From an uncultured Olsenella sp. (lineage in GTDB: Bacteria; Actinomycetota; Coriobacteriia; Coriobacteriales; Atopobiaceae): a stretch of 29,963 nucleotides of DNA. This document shows positions 23,619 through 29,963 of this stretch, piece by piece. Where the stretch lies: contig CAMXZR010000009.1 in NCBI GenBank assembly GCA_947253595.1, positions 1 to 29,963 of the forward strand, given 5' to 3'. Positions within the stretch are counted from its first letter, which is position 1; each line of letters opens with the position of its first letter. The notes beneath the pieces were generated by a model. That model had not been told where the DNA came from and did no database searches. It saw nothing but the letters and a program-made list of their open reading frames with translations. A program made the translations under genes and the position numbers.

Positions 23619-25163
23619 CTAGCTATGGGCCATCCGCGCTGCGACGGCGCGCTCGAAGAGGGTGGCGTCGGTCTCGCAGGGAACGAAGGAGTCGCCTTCG
23701 TGCTGGCGGGTCTCGTCTCCCTTGGCGAGGAGGCAGACCACGGCTCCGAGCGGGCTTGTGAGTGCCCGCTCGACGGCGTGCTCGATGGCGAGGGGGCGGT
23801 CCGTGACGACCTCGAAGTCCTGGCCCTCAGGCGTTGCTGCGGCCATCTGGGCGCAGATCTCCTCCACGGGCTCGTGCGCGGGGTCCTCCTCGGTGTAGAC
23901 GATGAAGTCTGCCCAGCGCGAGGCCTCCTGGGGCAGCTCCTGCCGCCGCTCGTAGGCCTTGCCCCCTGGGGCACCGAAGACGGCGATGACCTCGCGGCCG
24001 GGGTACTCCTTTGCGACGGAGGCGAAGAAGCGCTGGTACGAGAGCTTGTTGTGGGCGTAGTCCACAATGCCGGTGACGCGGGGGTCGGGGGTGCGCAGGA
24101 GTTCCATGCGCCCGGGGACGCGGACGTGGGCGAGTCCGGCCTCGACCTGCTCGCGGCCGACGCCCAGGACCTCGCAGGCAGCGATGGCACAGAGTGCGTT
24201 CTCCGCGTTGAAGAGGCCGGCCATGCCCACCTCGAGCTTGCCCTCCCAGCTGGGGGTGTGGACGAGGAGGCTCATGCCGGAGTCGGACGGGCGCGGGTCC
24301 TGGCACCAGACGTCGGCACCGGAGGTGGGAGAGTCCTCGCCTGCGGAGAAGGTCACGACGCGCTCGCAGTGGCGCGCTGCCGCCATGACCTCGTTGGCAT
24401 GATTGCTTCCCAGGTTGACGACGGCCACCTTCGCCTGGTCGAAGATGCGCAGCTTGCTGGCGAAGTAGTCCTCGAAGTCGGGGTGTTCGCGCGGCGATAT
24501 GTGGTCGCGGCCAATGTTGAGGAAGCAGGCCACGTCCAGCCCGAGCCCCTCGACGCGCCCGTACTTGAGCGCCTGGCTCGAGACCTCCATGGCCAGGTAG
24601 GGGAGTCCGCTCCGCGCGGCGTTGGAGATGTGCCTCCAGAGGTCAGGCGGCTCGGGGGTGGTGTTGACGCTCTCCGCGCTTTCTATGCCGTCGAAGGTCT
24701 CGATTGAACCCATGACGGCGCTCTGCGGCGCGTCATGGCCGGCGTCGAGGATGGCGCGTAGCATGTAGACCGTCGTGCTCTTGCCCTTGGTCCCCGTTAT
24801 GCCCACGACCTCGAGCTCGCGGTCGTGGTGGCCCCAGCACGCGGCCGAGACGAGTGCCATCGCCGTTCGGAGTGCGTCGTCGCGCACGACCAGCGCGGGG
24901 GTGGTGGGCGCGATGGCCAGGAGCTCGTCCGCGCGAGACTCGTCGCAGAGGTAGGTCACGCAACCAGCCTCGAGCGCCTGCGTCAGGTAGGCACCCTTGA
25001 ATGCGGCACCCTTGCACACGAAGAGGTGGCCCGGAGCGGCAAAGCGGGAGTCGCAGTCGGCCCCGCAAAGCGAGACGGACGCGAGGCCACTGAGCTGCGG
25101 CTCACGTGCCAGGAGTCCGCGTTCGCGCAGCAGGGACGCAATGTGTTTTACCGTGGCGTTCAT
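23619..25163 (-). CDS. murE: UDP-N-acetylmuramoyl-tripeptide synthetase MurE (non-diaminopimelate type)
   Basis: 514 residues of the Mur ligase family, adding the third residue (a diamino acid) to UDP-MurNAc-L-Ala-D-Glu using ATP in the cytoplasm. The ATP loop is GITGTKGKSTTVYML (Gly124-Thr130). The substrate loop NTTPEPPDLWRHI (~167-179), EVSSQALKYGRV and HNKLSYQRFF follow the family order. At residues 424-431 the diamino-acid motif reads TEEDPAHE where diaminopimelate-adding enzymes have DNPR, so the arginine that binds the meso-DAP carboxylate is absent. This fits an L-Lys or L-Orn cell wall. ATG 25163 has no Shine-Dalgarno; a TATACT box seven bases upstream suggests a leaderless message. 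The HAD gene follows in the same orientation. Confidence 0.93.
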   Translation of the reverse strand: MNATVKHIASLLRERGLLAREPQLSGLASVSLCGADCDSRFAAPGHLFVCKGAAFKGAYLTQALEAGCVTYLCDESRADELLAIAPTTPALVVRDDALRTAMALVSAACWGHHDRELEVVGITGTKGKSTTVYMLRAILDAGHDAPQSAVMGSIETFDGIESAESVNTTPEPPDLWRHISNAARSGLPYLAMEVSSQALKYGRVEGLGLDVACFLNIGRDHISPREHPDFEDYFASKLRIFDQAKVAVVNLGSNHANEVMAAARHCERVVTFSAGEDSPTSGADVWCQDPRPSDSGMSLLVHTPSWEGKLEVGMAGLFNAENALCAIAACEVLGVGREQVEAGLAHVRVPGRMELLRTPDPRVTGIVDYAHNKLSYQRFFASVAKEYPGREVIAVFGAPGGKAYERRQELPQEASRWADFIVYTEEDPAHEPVEEICAQMAAATPEGQDFEVVTDRPLAIEHAVERALTSPLGAVVCLLAKGDETRQHEGDSFVPCETDATLFERAVAARMAHS

Positions 25164-25170
25164 GGGTGAC

Positions 25171-25176
25171 AGTATA
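25171..25176 (-). promoter_or_regulatory. -10 element giving a probable leaderless murE transcript
   Basis: TATACT on the minus strand ends seven bases before the murE ATG, so transcription would begin at or next to the A of the start codon. No ribosome-binding site is present in the GTCACCC between them. No clear -35 box is seen. Confidence 0.55.
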
Positions 25177-25279
25177 CGACGTAAAACGCTTGGGGAATCC
25201 CTGCGGGGACGCGGCGCGCATGAGGGCCCCCGCGCCCCTCGCTTCCCGCTCGCCTGCGCGCCAGTCGGTCCGCCCGTGC

Positions 25280-25285
25280 TACACT
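25280..25285 (+). promoter_or_regulatory. -10 element of tRNA-Val
   Basis: TACACT ends ten bases before the tRNA 5' end. The -35 region is GC-rich without a recognisable box. Confidence 0.5.
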
Positions 25286-25295
25286 TTGTCTCTGC

Positions 25296-25371
25296 GGGCG
25301 ATTGGCGCAGTGGCTAGCGCAGGTGCCTTACACGCACAAGGTCGGCGGTTCGAATCCGTCATCGCCCACCA
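25296..25371 (+). tRNA. tRNA-Val (anticodon UAC), CCA encoded
   Basis: Acceptor stem GGGCGAT (25296-25302) pairs with ATCGCCC (25361-25367), discriminator A, CCA at 25369-25371. The anticodon loop CTTACAC has anticodon TAC at 25329-25331 on a GTGC/GCAC stem. D-arm GCGC-AGTGGCTA-GCGC and T-loop TTCGAAT are canonical. Confidence 0.97.
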
Positions 25372-25382
25372 TCGCATCCAGA

Positions 25383-25402
25383 ACGGGCCCCACGGGGCCC
25401 GT
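25383..25402 (+). terminator. Stem-loop between tRNA-Val and rph
   Basis: ACGGGCCC/GGGCCCGT, a perfect 8-bp stem with loop CACG, lies 11 bp past the tRNA and ends nine bases before the rph ribosome site (GGGGAGG). It lacks a T-run. It may define the tRNA 3' processing boundary or attenuate read-through into rph. Confidence 0.45.
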
Positions 25403-25421
25403 CGTCATATGGGGAGGATCC

Positions 25422-26165
25422 ATGGGAGCATCCGGAGCGCGCGAGCTCGTCCGCGCCAACGGCCGCGCGGACGACCAGCTGAGACCCGTCACGCTGACGC
25501 GCGACGTGATGAAGAACGCAGACGGATCCTGCCTGGTCGAGTTCGGTGACACGCGCGTGCTCTGCGCCGCGACGGTGGAGGAGGGCGTCCCCGCCTGGCG
25601 CAGGATGCAGCACGCGGGCTGGGTCACGGCGGAGTACGCCATGCTCCCGGCGGCGACCAACACGCGCGGCCGCCGCGAGTACCGTGGGCGCAAGGGTCGC
25701 TCGATGGAGATCGAGCGGCTGGTGGGTCGCAGCCTGAGGGCGGTGTGCGATCTGGGGAGGTTGGGCGAGTACACCGTCACCTGCGACTGCGACGTGATCC
25801 AGGCCGACGGCGGCACGCGCACGGCCTCTGTGACCGGTGCCTGGGTGGCGCTGCACGACGCGCTGAGGTCCTACGTGGACGCGGGCCGCATTCCTCGCCT
25901 GCCGCTCACCGGTCAGGTGGCCGCCGTCAGCATGGGTCTGGTCGACGGCAGGCTGCTGCTTGACTTGGACTATCCGGAGGACTCGCATGCCCAGGTGGAC
26001 ATGAACCTGGTTGCCACGGGCGACGGCGGAATCGTGGAGCTGCAGGGCACTGGCGAGCGCTCGACCATGGATCGTGACCAGCTGAATGGCCTCCTCGACC
26101 TGGGGCAGGACGGAGTCGCGCGTCTGGTAGAGCTGCAACGCAAGGTGACGAACTTCGGGACGTAG
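25422..26165 (+). CDS. rph: Ribonuclease PH
   Basis: 247 residues, the normal size. This phosphorolytic 3'-5' exoribonuclease trims tRNA 3' ends. It shows RPVTLTRDVMKNADGSCLVE at the start, GDTRVLCAATVEEGVPAWRR, the basic RNA-binding segment RGRREYRGRKGRSMEIERLV, the phosphate-site segment IQADGGTRTASVTGAWVAL, and DLDYPEDSHAQVDMNLV with the catalytic acidic residues. ATG 25422 follows GGGGAGG with a four-base gap; the open frame further upstream passes through tRNA-Val and is not used. The position right after a tRNA and before rdgB matches a common rph-rdgB pairing. Confidence 0.96.
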   Translation: MGASGARELVRANGRADDQLRPVTLTRDVMKNADGSCLVEFGDTRVLCAATVEEGVPAWRRMQHAGWVTAEYAMLPAATNTRGRREYRGRKGRSMEIERLVGRSLRAVCDLGRLGEYTVTCDCDVIQADGGTRTASVTGAWVALHDALRSYVDAGRIPRLPLTGQVAAVSMGLVDGRLLLDLDYPEDSHAQVDMNLVATGDGGIVELQGTGERSTMDRDQLNGLLDLGQDGVARLVELQRKVTNFGT

Positions 26166-26269
26166 CGCCGCGGGGCCGCTGGATCCATCCTGCCGACGGC
26201 CTGCTGGCCGGGGGGTCTGACGGCTGAAGACCAGGGGACCCCTCGCCCACGCATCAGGGATCCTGGGTC

Positions 26270-26330
26270 TCGAAAGTCAGGAAATATGGGGATAAAACTC
26301 CTGGTAAATATAGCCAACAAAGCTAAGGGA
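26270..26330 (+). promoter_or_regulatory. AT-rich segment before rdgB, possible separate promoter
   Basis: The 172-bp gap between rph and rdgB turns abruptly AT-rich here (GGAAATATGGGGATAAAACT, then GGTAAATATAG). GATAAAAC and TAAATATAG are -10-like, but no -35 box stands out. It suggests that rdgB has its own promoter in addition to read-through from rph. Confidence 0.3.
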
Positions 26331-26337
26331 GAGACGC

Positions 26338-26976
26338 ATGGCAACTACGACGGACACCGGCAGCCTGGATCCGGCCACCACCATCGTGGTGGCGACGGGC
26401 AACGCGCACAAGCTCACGGAGATCGAGGCGATTCTCTCGCAGAGGCTCGAGGGCTATCGCTTCGTGGCCCTGGGAGAGCTCGGCGACTTTCCCGAACCCG
26501 TGGAGGATGGCGACGACTTCTTCCAGAACGCCCTGATCAAGGCCCGCGCTGCCTTGGACGAGACGGGGCTCTCCATGGCCGTGGCCGACGACTCGGGGCT
26601 CTGCGTGGACGCGCTCGGCGGAGCGCCGGGGATCCTCTCCGCACGCTGGGCGGGGGAGCACGGCAACGATGACGCCAACAACGACAAGCTCCTCGCGGAG
26701 CTGGCGGACGTGCCCGAGGGCGGGCGCGACGCCTACTTCCACTCCACCGTGGTCCTGGTCGAGCGCGACGAGGACGGCGAGGGCGTGCTTCGCGGCGACG
26801 GGGACGTGGCGGGGACCATCGGCTTCGAGCGACGCGGTGCCAATGGCTTCGGCTACGACCCGCTCTTCAATGTGACGGAGCTTCCCGGCAGGACCATGGC
26901 GGAGCTCTCGCCGGACGAGAAGAACGCCATCTCGCACCGCTTCCACGCGCTCATGGACCTCGCGTCGAAGATTTAG
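26338..26976 (+). CDS. rdgB: XTP/dITP diphosphatase (RdgB/HAM1 family)
   Basis: 212 residues. It hydrolyses non-canonical purine triphosphates (dITP, XTP) to monophosphates, keeping deaminated bases out of nucleic acids. Family landmarks: VVATGNAHKLTEIEAIL (substrate loop with Asn and Lys), DFFQNALIKARAAL, the metal/catalytic segment ADDSGLCVDALGGAPGILSA, GFGYDPLFNV and ISHRFHALMDL. ATG 26338 follows AAGGGAGA with suitable spacing. A ~13-residue extension before the first strand is longer than in most homologues. Like mazG in this window it is a nucleotide-pool sanitation enzyme. Confidence 0.96.
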   Translation: MATTTDTGSLDPATTIVVATGNAHKLTEIEAILSQRLEGYRFVALGELGDFPEPVEDGDDFFQNALIKARAALDETGLSMAVADDSGLCVDALGGAPGILSARWAGEHGNDDANNDKLLAELADVPEGGRDAYFHSTVVLVERDEDGEGVLRGDGDVAGTIGFERRGANGFGYDPLFNVTELPGRTMAELSPDEKNAISHRFHALMDLASKI

Positions 26977-27071
26977 GGCTGGCGACCGGGCGACCAGGGG
27001 GTGCGCGGACGGGCCGCGCCCGCCGTCCCTCCGCGTGCCGAGCGCATCACGAGAGCAATTATTCGCCTTCC

Positions 27072-27108
27072 TATAATATCCTTGTCCGAGGGCGCGCCTC
27101 CGCGCGCC
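27072..27108 (+). promoter_or_regulatory. Promoter -10 and leader hairpin of nagB
   Basis: A perfect TATAAT at 27072-27077 sits 62 bp before the nagB ATG. The -35 region at 16-18 bp (around CACGAGAG) is a poor match, which is common for activator-dependent promoters. A GC hairpin GGCGCGC/GCGCGCC (27091-27108, loop CTCC) would lie close to the 5' end of the message. Confidence 0.55.
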
Positions 27109-27138
27109 GCCGCACTTACCGTCGTCTACGGAGGAAGC

Positions 27139-27873
27139 ATGAGAATCATCCGCGTCGCAGGCTACGAGGAGATGAGCAGCCGTGCGGCTGACGTCATCGC
27201 CGCCCAGATCATACTTGACCCCAGGAGCGTCCTTGGTCTCGCCACGGGCACCACACCCGTCGGTGCCTACCGCCTTCTCGTGGAGAAGAACCGTCGAGGC
27301 GAGGTCGACTTCTCTCGGGTCTGCACCTACAACCTGGACGAGTACCGCGGCCTCTCGCACGATGACCCGCAGAGCTACCACTACTTCATGGCCGACAACC
27401 TGTTCGCTCACGTGAACATCGACATGGCCAACACCCACGTGCCTGACGGCTCCGACCCTGATGCCGAGTCGGCGTGCCGCGCCTACGACGCCATGGTCGA
27501 GGAGGCGGGATACACCGACCTCCAGCTCCTGGGCATCGGCAACAACGGACACATCGGCTTCAACGAGCCCTCCGACAGCTTCCCCGTGGGCACCCATTGC
27601 GTCGACCTCACGCCCAGCACCATCCAGGCCAACAGCCGCCTCTTCGAAAACCCCGACGACGTGCCCCGCCAGGCCTACACCATGGGCGTGGGAACCATCA
27701 TGAGGTCCCGCCGCGTGCTGGTTCTGGCCAGCGGCGCGGCAAAGGCCGACGCCGTCAGGGCCATGTGCTATGGCCCCGTGGTTCCCAGCTGCCCTGCCTC
27801 CGTGCTGCAGCTGCATCCCGACTGCATCGTCATCGCCGACGAGGCTGCCCTGGCGAACTGCCCCCAGGAGTAG
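27139..27873 (+). CDS. nagB: Glucosamine-6-phosphate deaminase
   Basis: 244 residues, full length. It converts glucosamine-6-phosphate to fructose-6-phosphate and ammonia, linking amino-sugar use to glycolysis. Landmarks: GLATGTTPVGAYRLLVEKNR (phosphate binding), CTYNLDEYRGLSHDDPQSYH with the catalytic Asp, and LLGIGNNGHIGFNEPSDSF with the ring-opening His. ATG 27139 follows GGAGGA with a three-base gap; the frame is open to 27001, but that region contains the promoter. No nagA or transporter is adjacent, so it appears monocistronic with its own TATAAT promoter and a downstream hairpin. Confidence 0.96.
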   Translation: MRIIRVAGYEEMSSRAADVIAAQIILDPRSVLGLATGTTPVGAYRLLVEKNRRGEVDFSRVCTYNLDEYRGLSHDDPQSYHYFMADNLFAHVNIDMANTHVPDGSDPDAESACRAYDAMVEEAGYTDLQLLGIGNNGHIGFNEPSDSFPVGTHCVDLTPSTIQANSRLFENPDDVPRQAYTMGVGTIMRSRRVLVLASGAAKADAVRAMCYGPVVPSCPASVLQLHPDCIVIADEAALANCPQE

Positions 27874-27945
27874 GCCCCTCACCTCTCTCGCAGCTCGCAG
27901 AGAAGGCGGCAAGGCTCCTGAGCGCAAGCAAGGGCTCCGAACATG

Positions 27946-27989
27946 AGGCGAGAGGGACGTCCGGCCTGGTCCGCGCGTCCCTCTCGCCT
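27946..27989. terminator. 14-bp perfect stem-loop between convergent nagB and the peptidase gene
   Basis: AGGCGAGAGGGACG (27946-27959) is fully complementary to CGTCCCTCTCGCCT (27976-27989), with a 16-base loop. It is placed 72 bp after nagB and 32 bp after the end of the minus-strand peptidase gene, so it can serve both. Only a weak T-rich tail (GTTCTTG) follows on the plus strand. Confidence 0.75.
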
Positions 27990-28021
27990 GTTCTTGCCCC
28001 TGTGGGGCTGGCCTTGCCGGC

Positions 28022-29098
28022 CTAGAGTTCGACCACGCGGGGCTCGTGGCCGTAGTGGTTCAGCACCTCGCAGCCGTCCTTGGTGACGACGACCAGGTCC
28101 TCGATGCGCACGCCGATCTCGCCGGGGATGTAGATTCCCGGCTCGATGGAGAAGCACTGTCCCTCCCGAACCGGCTCGTCGTGGGTCGCGCTGACGTCGC
28201 CGGGCTCGTGGTCCTGGAGGCCGATCTGGTGTCCCAGGCGATGCGTGAAGTAGGGGCCGAAGCCGGCGTCCTCGATGATCTTGCGCGCCGTGAGGTCGAT
28301 CTGCGCGAACGTCACGCCAGGACGCACGACGGCCTCGGCGGCCTCGTTGGCCCGGCGCACGGTGTCATACACCAGGAGCTGGCGCTCGCTGGGGGTTGTG
28401 GTGAAGAAGGTCCTGGTCATGTCCGAGCAGTACCAGTCGCGTTTGCAGCCCACGTCGAAGAGGACCATGTCGCCCGCTGCCAGGACGGTCTGATCTGGCT
28501 CGTGGTGCGGGTCGGCGGCATTGGTGCCAAAGCTCACGATGGGGGTGAAGGAGTGGTCCTGGGCGCCCAGGCGGCGGTACTCGCCCAGCAGGCCCTCGGC
28601 TATCTGCTGCTCGGTCACGCCCTCGTGCAGCTGCGCCACGAGCCAGTCCATTGCCTGGTCGTTGGTGAGGCTGGCATCGCGCATGAGCTGGCGCTCGCGC
28701 TCGTCCTTGATGGAGCGCGCTTCGTCCACGGCCGAGGAAGCCAGCCTGAAGCCGCTTGCCGCGCCGGCATCCATGAGGGGCAGGAGCCAGCGGGCCGTGA
28801 GCTCCTTGTCTATGCCCAGGGGCTCGTCGTGCCGGGTCACCTCGGCCACCAAGGGCACGGGGTCCTGGGTGTCGTCGAAGCTCACGACGCGGTCCGCAGC
28901 CCCCGCGGCATCGGGGAAGAGGCGGTTTGCAAAGAGGACGGACTCGTCCCCGCTTAGGTAGAGCGCCAGGAAGCGCTCGTAGGGCTCGGTGTAGTATCCG
29001 GTTAGGTACCAGATGGAGAGCGGGTCGCAGACCAGCGCCTGCTCGAGCCCCAGGGCCTCGAGCCCCCTGAGCACGCATTCCTTGCGTTCTTGGTTCAT
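28022..29098 (-). CDS. M24-family metallopeptidase, Xaa-Pro dipeptidase/aminopeptidase-like
   Basis: 358 residues with an N-terminal creatinase-type domain (~1-125) and a C-terminal pita-bread catalytic domain. The dinuclear-metal ligands are visible in order: two Asp in VLFDVGCKRDWYCSDMTRTF, His in THRLGHQIGLQDHEPG, Glu in CFSIEPGIYIPG and Glu in GVRIEDLVVV. Such enzymes release the N-terminal residue before proline or cleave Xaa-Pro dipeptides in the cytoplasm; no signal peptide is seen. ATG 29098 on the minus strand follows GAGGAGGA. It is convergent with nagB and divergent from veg. Substrate choice (aminopeptidase P or prolidase) cannot be decided from sequence. Confidence 0.92.
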   Translation of the reverse strand: MNQERKECVLRGLEALGLEQALVCDPLSIWYLTGYYTEPYERFLALYLSGDESVLFANRLFPDAAGAADRVVSFDDTQDPVPLVAEVTRHDEPLGIDKELTARWLLPLMDAGAASGFRLASSAVDEARSIKDERERQLMRDASLTNDQAMDWLVAQLHEGVTEQQIAEGLLGEYRRLGAQDHSFTPIVSFGTNAADPHHEPDQTVLAAGDMVLFDVGCKRDWYCSDMTRTFFTTTPSERQLLVYDTVRRANEAAEAVVRPGVTFAQIDLTARKIIEDAGFGPYFTHRLGHQIGLQDHEPGDVSATHDEPVREGQCFSIEPGIYIPGEIGVRIEDLVVVTKDGCEVLNHYGHEPRVVEL

Positions 29099-29177
29099 GG
29101 GTCCTCCTCGTCGGCGGCTGCGGGCCGGGGTGCTGGTCCGGGTTCGGGCGAGCCACGCCCCTCGCAGCTGTCTGCCT

Positions 29178-29205
29178 TTGGTGAATGCTCACCTGCTGAT
29201 ATACA
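29178..29205 (+). promoter_or_regulatory. Candidate veg promoter
   Basis: TTGGTG (29178-29183), a 16-bp spacer and TATACA (29200-29205) lie about 68 bp before the veg start in the divergent gap between the peptidase gene and veg. The match is moderate. Confidence 0.45.
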
Positions 29206-29273
29206 CTCAAAGGCTGCATGGCACAAGGCCGTGGAGTCACATGCATGTCGCGGCCACTTCTTGGAGGTAAGCG

Positions 29274-29567
29274 ATGGAGAACGAGACTTCCCCCGTCAAC
29301 CGGGTGGACGAGATTCGTGACGAGCTGATCAGGCTGCAGGGGAAGCGTGTCAGGGTCCGCGCGAACATGGGTCGCTCCCGCGTCATCGAGCGCTCGGGCA
29401 CCCTGGTGGGCGCCCATCCCTCCCTCTTCGTCATCGAGGTGGAGGAGAGGCGTGGTCGCACCGCCCGCCAGTCCTACCAGTACGTGGACGTGCTGACCTC
29501 CACCGTCGAGCTCTACGACCCCGACACCGGGGAGCGCCTGCTCGACTACTCGCAGGTGGAGATGTAG
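29274..29567 (+). CDS. veg: Veg family protein
   Basis: 97 residues, slightly longer than Bacillus Veg (~86). VDEIRDELIRLQGKRVRVRA, then NMGRSRVIERSGTLVGAHPS and RTARQSYQYVDVLTSTVELY follow the small, all-beta, basic Veg pattern. Veg is a small cytoplasmic protein linked in Bacillus subtilis to biofilm matrix expression; its biochemical activity is unsettled. ATG 29274 follows TTGGAGGT with good spacing. In Bacillus veg lies between ksgA and ispE, and ispE follows here too, which supports the assignment by context. Confidence 0.88.
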   Translation: MENETSPVNRVDEIRDELIRLQGKRVRVRANMGRSRVIERSGTLVGAHPSLFVIEVEERRGRTARQSYQYVDVLTSTVELYDPDTGERLLDYSQVEM

Positions 29568-29704
29568 GAAGGAAGTCGCGCCCTGTCGGATTCCGGCGGG
29601 GCGCCCTCGTCGGCGGGCGCGCGGCGAGCGAGGTCCCGCGGGTGGCCAGACGGCCGGGTGCCGGGCCAGTCCGCCGCCGGCGCGAGGAATCGGGGGAGGG
29701 GCGC

Positions 29705-29963
29705 ATGGGCACGCAACGGGTTAGGATCGCCGCGCCGGCCAAGCTGAACCTGCACCTGGGAATCCACCCGGGCAGGGATGCGCGCGGCTACCACCGGGCT
29801 GACTCCGTCATGGTTGCCGTCTCCCTTGCCGACGGGCTGCTCGTTTGGGAGGAGCCTGGCCACGCGCCCAGCCTGCGCATGAGCGAGGACGCGGGCGTCG
29901 ACCCGCGCAGGAACACGGTGTGGGTTGCGGCCCAGCGCCTCTGCGAGGAGTACGGCCATGAGC
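29705..29963 (+). CDS. ispE: 4-diphosphocytidyl-2-C-methyl-D-erythritol kinase IspE, N-terminal part (runs off the window)
   Basis: The frame opens at ATG 29705 behind GGGGGAGGGG and is still open at the window end (86 codons). It begins MGTQRVRIAAPAKLNLHLGI and continues with GYHRADSVMVAVSLAD, the GHMP-kinase N-terminal signature of IspE (APAKLNL and GYHxxDS). IspE phosphorylates CDP-methylerythritol in the MEP isoprenoid pathway. Position after veg supports it. The ATP-binding loop and C-terminal domain are outside the window; a family N-terminus this clear makes the call firm despite truncation. Confidence 0.92.
   Translation, partial: MGTQRVRIAAPAKLNLHLGIHPGRDARGYHRADSVMVAVSLADGLLVWEEPGHAPSLRMSEDAGVDPRRNTVWVAAQRLCEEYGHE

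Noticed and set aside
26166..26337. Riboswitch between rph and rdgB
   Set aside because: Some short complementary stretches exist, but no known aptamer consensus was recognised, and the gap is better described as a possible promoter region.

Overview
The window reads as a contig from a high-GC Gram-positive bacterium, most likely a member of the Coriobacteriia close to Olsenella/Atopobium. This rests on the very GC-rich, C/G-ending codon use, a GlgC/GlgD pair, a GH13-GH77 fusion, a MurE lacking the DNPR motif of diaminopimelate-type enzymes, Veg upstream of IspE, and the overall gene set. The genus call is inference, because no marker gene was compared. Bases 1-48 are not genomic: they are an untrimmed Illumina Nextera i5/Read 1 adapter, so the window begins at a contig end.

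Layout. 49-6269 (+): glycogen/alpha-glucan operon, glgC 3' end, glgD, glgA, and a GH13-MalQ fusion gene. 6270-6619: a structured non-coding array of six related units on a 30-bp phase, four direct then two inverted. 6620-13169 (+): mfd, mazG, an FtsB/DivIC-like septum gene and a Ppx/GppA phosphatase, with a palindromic repeat pair in front of mazG. 13219-16339: tRNA-Leu(UAA), then a two-gene unit encoding a split transketolase whose N-subunit is fused in frame behind a complete GntR/UTRA transcription regulator, then tRNA-Glu(UUC) on the minus strand. 16452-18482 (-): two tandem, apparently paralogous helical-repeat proteins of unknown function. 18881-20095 (+): an iron-dependent alcohol dehydrogenase, probably highly expressed, with an AT-rich upstream region, a hairpin-rich leader and a strong terminator. 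20312-22403 (+): a lower-GC restriction-modification island, with a C5-cytosine methyltransferase interrupted by one in-frame TGA and a DUF4928-like putative endonuclease. 22635-25163 (-): murE followed by a HAD phosphatase. 25296-27873 (+): tRNA-Val(UAC), rph, rdgB and nagB. 28022-29098 (-): an M24 Xaa-Pro peptidase. 29274-29963 (+): veg and the start of ispE, which runs off the window.

How the genes work together. The first operon makes ADP-glucose (GlgC with its partner GlgD), polymerises it (GlgA) and remodels or degrades alpha-glucans (GH13 plus amylomaltase). The middle block is housekeeping: repair, nucleotide sanitation, division, (p)ppGpp/polyphosphate metabolism, peptidoglycan precursor synthesis, RNA maturation and isoprenoid synthesis. 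The most unusual locus is the GntR-UTRA-transketolase fusion. Direct repeats of CCTGTACA lie over its likely promoter, which suggests an enzyme that may regulate its own transcription. The restriction-modification island poses a second puzzle, since the methyltransferase looks broken while the putative nuclease is open.
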